This document shows positions 15,840 to 19,500 of a stretch of DNA of 19,500 nucleotides, in pieces. Each line of letters opens with the position of its first letter. The first letter of the stretch is position 1. The stretch comes from Bacteroidota bacterium (GTDB lineage Bacteria; Bacteroidota; Bacteroidia; UBA7662). The notes beneath the pieces are model-generated. The model worked only from the letters and a program-made list of their open reading frames with translations, searched no databases and had not been told where the DNA came from. The position numbers were made by a program, and so were the translations under genes. Location: NCBI GenBank assembly GCA_016868875.1, contig VGFN01000015.1, positions 1 through 19,500 on the forward strand. Direction: 5' to 3'.

Positions 15840-16109
15840 ATGAAAAACCTCAGAGCGATCAAAGGGGAAAACCCAATTGCAATTCAGTGGTTAATCTTTG
15901 GATTACACGGGAAGACAGGGGTATATCTATCCGATAGGCGTGAATACATCGTTCCTATTCGCCATTTTCCAGAACTGCAAAAGTTATCCTTATCCAAGCG
16001 CAAAGAATATACAATTGGGAATGATCAGACGATTTTGTTTGAGTTTGCAGATTCAATTTATCACATTGAGGATTTTGTGGGGAATGAGGTCAAATGGAAA
16101 AAAGGGTAG
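15840..16109 (+). CDS. DUF2442-like small protein
   Basis: This 89-residue protein resembles the DUF2442 family. VYLSDRREYIVPIRHFPELQKLSLSKRKEYTIGNDQTILFEFADSIYHIEDFVG follows the family layout of a strand with a DGR-like turn, a VP..xFP.L block, a basic helix and a final acidic D..i..edl block. The family function is unknown; members often sit near DUF4160 genes in putative toxin-antitoxin-like pairs, but no DUF4160 gene is seen here. The frame is open upstream as far as the fumC stop without another ATG, so the start at 15840 is the likely one. Its end overlaps the following glycosyltransferase by 16 bases, suggesting co-expression. Its AT-rich make-up (many Lys and Ile codons) differs from its neighbours and may point to recent transfer. 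The family call is by eye only. Confidence 0.62.
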   Translation: MKNLRAIKGENPIAIQWLIFGLHGKTGVYLSDRREYIVPIRHFPELQKLSLSKRKEYTIGNDQTILFEFADSIYHIEDFVGNEVKWKKG

Positions 16110-17368
16110 TTGATACGGCAGTTTTTGCCAAGAGGAGAATTTTGTTTGTGCCCCTGGATTGGGGTTTAGGGCATGCAACCCGATTAGTTCCGTGGATTGA
16201 GGAGGCGGTACGTGGCGGTGATGAGGTTTGGATTGGAGGGAACGGTCGCAGTGGGGCCTGGCTTAAGGAGCGTTTTCCGAATTTGCCTTTTGAGGAGGCG
16301 CCGGCATGGGCTCTTCGGCATACGGGCAATTTGGCCTGGGATTTGATCAAGGATAGCCGTGCCTACCGAAGGTCCCTGCGAGCGGACAGGCTATGGGCCA
16401 CCGAGATCGTTAATCGCCTGCAATTAACCCATTTGGTGAGCGATCACCGATTGGGACTGCGAGCACAAGGGGCCAAGGCGACTACCGTGCATCATGTGTT
16501 GGTTATCCATCAGCTTACCTTGGCCCTGCCGTTCCTTTGGCGATGGCCGGTTTTGATGCAGGGGGTATCGCTGACGCTATGGGCATTGTTACGGCCCTAT
16601 TGGTCTTCTTTCCAAGAACTATGGATCCCGGATACGGGCCAAGCGGGTACCGCCTTGGCGCCTCATCTTTCCATGTTGCCGTGGGTCAAGGATGGACCGC
16701 GTTGGTCCACAGCGCGTGATCAGCGTGGTAGGTGGCCCCGCTTTCGTTACCTGGGTTGGCGCAGCCGCTTCGAGGGCATGTCGCCCAAGATTACTGAATA
16801 TACGGGCGATGCTTGGCCGGAGGAATCGGCAATCTTGGTGGTCTTGAGCGGACCGGAACCCGCCCGCTCCCGCTTCGAGGCCCTGGTGATTGCCCAATGG
16901 GAATCCTGGGGTAAGGCCCAAGGCGATCAAGCATCCTTGGGCGATCGGCCCTCGGTCTTGTGGTTGGTGCGGGGTCTGCCCGGCTCCTCCATGAACACAG
17001 ATGGGATGCCTCCCATCAAGGGCCTGATGGCTTGGGAATCGCCGGACGATCACACCATGATCATGTTGTTATCCAAGGCCGAATGGATTGTCAGCCGGGC
17101 GGGTTATTCCAGTTGCATGGATTATGCCTGCCTGCGGTCCTGGTGGCCTGACCGTACCCGGCCTTGGAGGATCTGTACCGTCTATGCGCGCGGTCACAGC
17201 GAACAAGCCTACCTGGGCCATCGCCTCAAGCGCATGGGGCAGGCAGATTTTCGCCGCGAAAGTACCTTTGATTTGCGGGAAGCGTGGCTGAACCGAGGGA
17301 AGTTTACGTTTACCTACGCATTTACGTCATCTCCCCTTGAGTCCAATGAATCCTCCCATTTTGTCTAA
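16094..17368 (+). CDS. GT28/MurG-like glycosyltransferase (GT-B fold)
   Basis: This 424-residue protein begins RRILFVPLDWGLGHATRLVPWIEEAVRGGDEVWIGGNG, with the Gly-rich GLGHATR loop (residues 24-30) typical of GT28/MurG-like GT-B enzymes. A second Rossmann half carries ILVVLSGPEPARSRFEALV (about 250-270) and the donor-site pattern WIVSRAGYSSCMDY (about 332-345), where MurG-like proteins have a Gly- and Ser-rich loop near their sugar donor. A hydrophobic middle helix (LALPFLWRWPVLM, LTLWALLRPYW) may touch the membrane. Such proteins are common in Bacteroidota and lack a defined substrate. The ATG at 16094 overlaps the upstream gene by 16 bases, and its end overlaps the deacetylase fusion gene by 23 bases, so the three are very likely translated together. 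It is not MurG itself: it lies outside any cell-wall cluster and differs from the MurG motifs. Confidence 0.82.
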   Translation: MEKRVVDTAVFAKRRILFVPLDWGLGHATRLVPWIEEAVRGGDEVWIGGNGRSGAWLKERFPNLPFEEAPAWALRHTGNLAWDLIKDSRAYRRSLRADRLWATEIVNRLQLTHLVSDHRLGLRAQGAKATTVHHVLVIHQLTLALPFLWRWPVLMQGVSLTLWALLRPYWSSFQELWIPDTGQAGTALAPHLSMLPWVKDGPRWSTARDQRGRWPRFRYLGWRSRFEGMSPKITEYTGDAWPEESAILVVLSGPEPARSRFEALVIAQWESWGKAQGDQASLGDRPSVLWLVRGLPGSSMNTDGMPPIKGLMAWESPDDHTMIMLLSKAEWIVSRAGYSSCMDYACLRSWWPDRTRPWRICTVYARGHSEQAYLGHRLKRMGQADFRRESTFDLREAWLNRGKFTFTYAFTSSPLESNESSHFV

Positions 17369-19500
17369 GCCGGAATCCACCTCTCCAACAGCCCCTTTCT
17401 GCTTGCTCGTGGTTGTAGACCAAAACAGCCCTCGGCTGAGGTACACCTTGGAATGGACACTGCGAGAGCGCTTGGGCATTGATTATCAAATCCAGGAGTC
17501 TCCCGGGCCGATATCCCTTGAAACCAGGCAGGGTTTCGATGGGGTGATGCACTACGGGGTCCGTGAAGCCCACGACGGGACTCTGTTCCTGGCCGCTGAG
17601 GGCTTGCTGCACGAAAAGGGGATTCGACCCTATGCGAAGAATCAACCCGGTGCACCTTGGACCGGCAGCCTTCGCCGCGTGGAGGTGCAGGGTCTTTCTT
17701 TGCCGGCGATGTTTCCTACGGAACATGAGTTGGGGCATGATCCCTTGGCTGGGATTTTCTGGCTATTGAGCCGCTACGAGGAATACCAACGAACGGAACG
17801 GGATAGACTGGGGCGATTTCCGACCTCCGCCTCTTGGTTGGCCCAAGAAGGGGTCTTGGAATTTCCCTTGGTGGATGGCTATGTGCATCAGTTGGGGCAA
17901 TGGTTGTCCCGCAACTTGGAGGGTTACCACGTCCATCCGCCGGCCCGAACGGTGCAGCCCACGATTGATGTTGATTTGTGTTACAGTTACCTGGGCAAAC
18001 CGTTGCATCGACAACTGGGGGGATGGTGCAGGGACATGCTCCATGGACGTTGGCAAGAGGTACTGTTGCGCCTACGCGTTCTGATGGGACTCGCTTACGA
18101 TCCCTATGATCGCTACGCGGCCTTGCAGGATATGCATCGTTGTTGGGAGACCACATCGCCTTGGTGCAGGCGGCCTCTTTATTTTCTGCTCATGGCGGAT
18201 TACGGCGGATTGGATCAAGGTCATTCGCCACAAAGCCCTTATTTGCATCGTGTTATACGATTTCTTCGGGATACAGGGGCACAAATTGGCTGGCATCCCT
18301 CCCTACGTTCCAACGCGAATGCGTCGTTAGCCACGAAGGAGCATAAGGCCTTGGCAGCCTTGGCAGGCCCCATATCCGACTCTCGCCAACATTATTTGGC
18401 GCTAAACTGGCCGACCCAAGCCCAACGCCTGCACTCCATGGGTATTCAATCGGAATACAGCATGGGTTACGCCGAAAGACTCGGTTTCAAGGCCGGGACC
18501 CTGCACCCCTTTGGGTGCTATGATTTGGTCCAAGAGCAAGAGCTTCCCTTGCGTCTTTTTCCGTTGACCGTCATGGATGCCACTTTGAAGCATCATTTGC
18601 GTTTGGACCCCGAACAGGCTTGGGCGAAGGTTCAGCCCCTGCTGAAGGCTTGGGAGCAGTACGGAGGTTATTTTACCTTGTTATGGCATAATTCCACAGG
18701 GGAATCAGGCGCAGGACGATCGCAAGGCGTGGACCGATGGCTGGATTTTTATCAGAAATGTTACGAACGAGTATTGGGCTTGGATCGAGTGGATGCCGCT
18801 CCTTTGGGATCGGCTACAGGGGAGACGCTTTTGGACGGAAAGTGGACGGTTCATCCCCTGAGCCAAGCAGAGCGGGCAGCCTGGGATCAAACCTTGCCCT
18901 CCACAGCATCGGTGTATCATTGCCTTGCGTATTTGGATCATCGCCTGGGCGGGCAATGGGCGTTGCTGCTCTCCCCCAATCAGGAATGGGCCTTACCCAT
19001 CCCCGGTGGCCTGGCGTCATGGACACGTCTTCTTCGTCAACCCTTGATGGTCCAGCATTACCAAGTCTTGAAGGTTGTATTCAACGAGGGTCAAATTCGT
19101 CCTTCGGAGGATCAGGGCATGGCCAGCGTTCAGGTTTATGCCTCCTTGCTCAAGGCTTTGGATCGTCGCTACCTAGGGGTGGATTGGCAATTGGATTGCC
19201 GCGATTTACCACCCTCGTTGCAAGCCTTGCTTCCCAGTCCACAATGGTCATGGACGGCCAGACCTTCGTACATCATCTCCGTGGAATCTAGCGCCGAGAA
19301 CCAATGGAAAAATTACAGCGATCATCATCGCCGTTATTTACGAAGTCCCTCGTTCAAGGAATCGCTGAATCGCTTGGATGCGGAGTTCTTGGCCCTTAAC
19401 TCCTGGGATCAAGCCTTGGGCCAGCCTGGCTTGGAACTGGCCTTGGATTTGGGATTGCAAAACAAAGCGGGGTGGGGCCTGGCCCAGATCCAACAGGCCA
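17346..19500 (+). CDS. Polysaccharide deacetylase-like (DUF7033) protein fused to a FemAB/GNAT-like domain, 3' end outside window
   Basis: The frame is open from 17346 to the window end (718 residues, no stop). Residues about 15-490 follow the Bacteroidota DUF7033/polysaccharide deacetylase layout: LVVVDQNSPRLRYTLEWTLRERLGI, HDPLAGIFWLLSRYEEY, then TIDVDLCYSYLGK with Asp208 and Asp210 (NodB motif 1 position), GWHPS with His317 (motif 2), DSRQHYLAL, YSMGYAERLGFKAGT and FTLLWHN (His448). Residues from about 495 resemble FemAB/GNAT-type proteins of the same phylum: TVHPLSQAERAAWD, SVYHCLAYLDHRLGGQWALLL, ALPIPGG, LRQPLMVQHYQVL and RPSYIISVESSAENQW. The two domains are usually separate genes as far as I recall. 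The likely joint role is modifying a glycan, by removing acetyl groups and adding an acyl or amino-acid group. The start is chosen just before the conserved N-terminus; it overlaps the previous gene by 23 bases. Confidence 0.8.
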   Translation, partial: MNPPILSKPESTSPTAPFCLLVVVDQNSPRLRYTLEWTLRERLGIDYQIQESPGPISLETRQGFDGVMHYGVREAHDGTLFLAAEGLLHEKGIRPYAKNQPGAPWTGSLRRVEVQGLSLPAMFPTEHELGHDPLAGIFWLLSRYEEYQRTERDRLGRFPTSASWLAQEGVLEFPLVDGYVHQLGQWLSRNLEGYHVHPPARTVQPTIDVDLCYSYLGKPLHRQLGGWCRDMLHGRWQEVLLRLRVLMGLAYDPYDRYAALQDMHRCWETTSPWCRRPLYFLLMADYGGLDQGHSPQSPYLHRVIRFLRDTGAQIGWHPSLRSNANASLATKEHKALAALAGPISDSRQHYLALNWPTQAQRLHSMGIQSEYSMGYAERLGFKAGTLHPFGCYDLVQEQELPLRLFPLTVMDATLKHHLRLDPEQAWAKVQPLLKAWEQYGGYFTLLWHNSTGESGAGRSQGVDRWLDFYQKCYERVLGLDRVDAAPLGSATGETLLDGKWTVHPLSQAERAAWDQTLPSTASVYHCLAYLDHRLGGQWALLLSPNQEWALPIPGGLASWTRLLRQPLMVQHYQVLKVVFNEGQIRPSEDQGMASVQVYASLLKALDRRYLGVDWQLDCRDLPPSLQALLPSPQWSWTARPSYIISVESSAENQWKNYSDHHRRYLRSPSFKESLNRLDAEFLALNSWDQALGQPGLELALDLGLQNKAGWGLAQIQQA

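Noticed and set aside
18737..19291. A 184-codon + strand open frame in the deacetylase/FemAB region
   Set aside because: It is a different frame from the continuous 17346-19500 frame, is Gly/Ser-rich and shows no domain pattern.

Overview
The window looks like a chromosomal segment from a member of the Bacteroidota. The evidence is the DNA polymerase I N-terminus (an LFLLDAMALIFRAYFAF-type start with NSKGLNTSAAFGF), the very long multi-SLBB export protein, Wzi-like barrels, a DUF7033-type deacetylase and a FemAB-like domain, and TAnnTTTG promoter-like boxes in place of typical -35/-10 elements. No feature allows a genus call. Coding density is very high: most neighbours overlap or lie within a few bases, and no gap exceeds about 90 bases.

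Region 1 (1-11429) is a surface polysaccharide (capsule or O-antigen type) locus. On the + strand it holds the 3' end of a Wzi-like outer-membrane barrel, a small PglC/WcaJ-type initiating sugar-phosphate transferase and a multi-SLBB polysaccharide export protein. Two - strand genes interrupt it: a second Wzi/RemB-like barrel and an overlapping predicted lipoprotein. The + strand then resumes with a possible RgpF-like transferase, a Wzy-like membrane protein, two GT2-type glycosyltransferases and a Wzz-type chain-length regulator without a kinase domain. Four junctions are 4-base ATGA stop/start overlaps, which suggests translationally coupled operons. The parts fit a Wzy-dependent pathway: initiation, sugar addition, polymerisation, length control, export and surface assembly. 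No Wzx flippase and no Wzc kinase are visible here.

Region 2 (11416-15750) is housekeeping. A complete polA with intact 5' nuclease, proofreading and polymerase motifs runs on the - strand. Diverging from it across 42 bases is a class II fumarase gene, fumC, on the + strand.

Region 3 (15840-19500) is a second small polysaccharide-related cluster on the + strand: a DUF2442-like small protein, a GT28/MurG-like glycosyltransferase, and a long open frame running off the window. That frame joins a DUF7033-type polysaccharide deacetylase-like domain to a FemAB/GNAT-like domain. All three genes overlap (16 and 23 bases), so they are probably expressed together. The deacetylase/FemAB fusion and the Wzi-lipoprotein pair are the most unusual items. 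No tRNA, rRNA, CRISPR array, insertion sequence or clear phage feature was seen.
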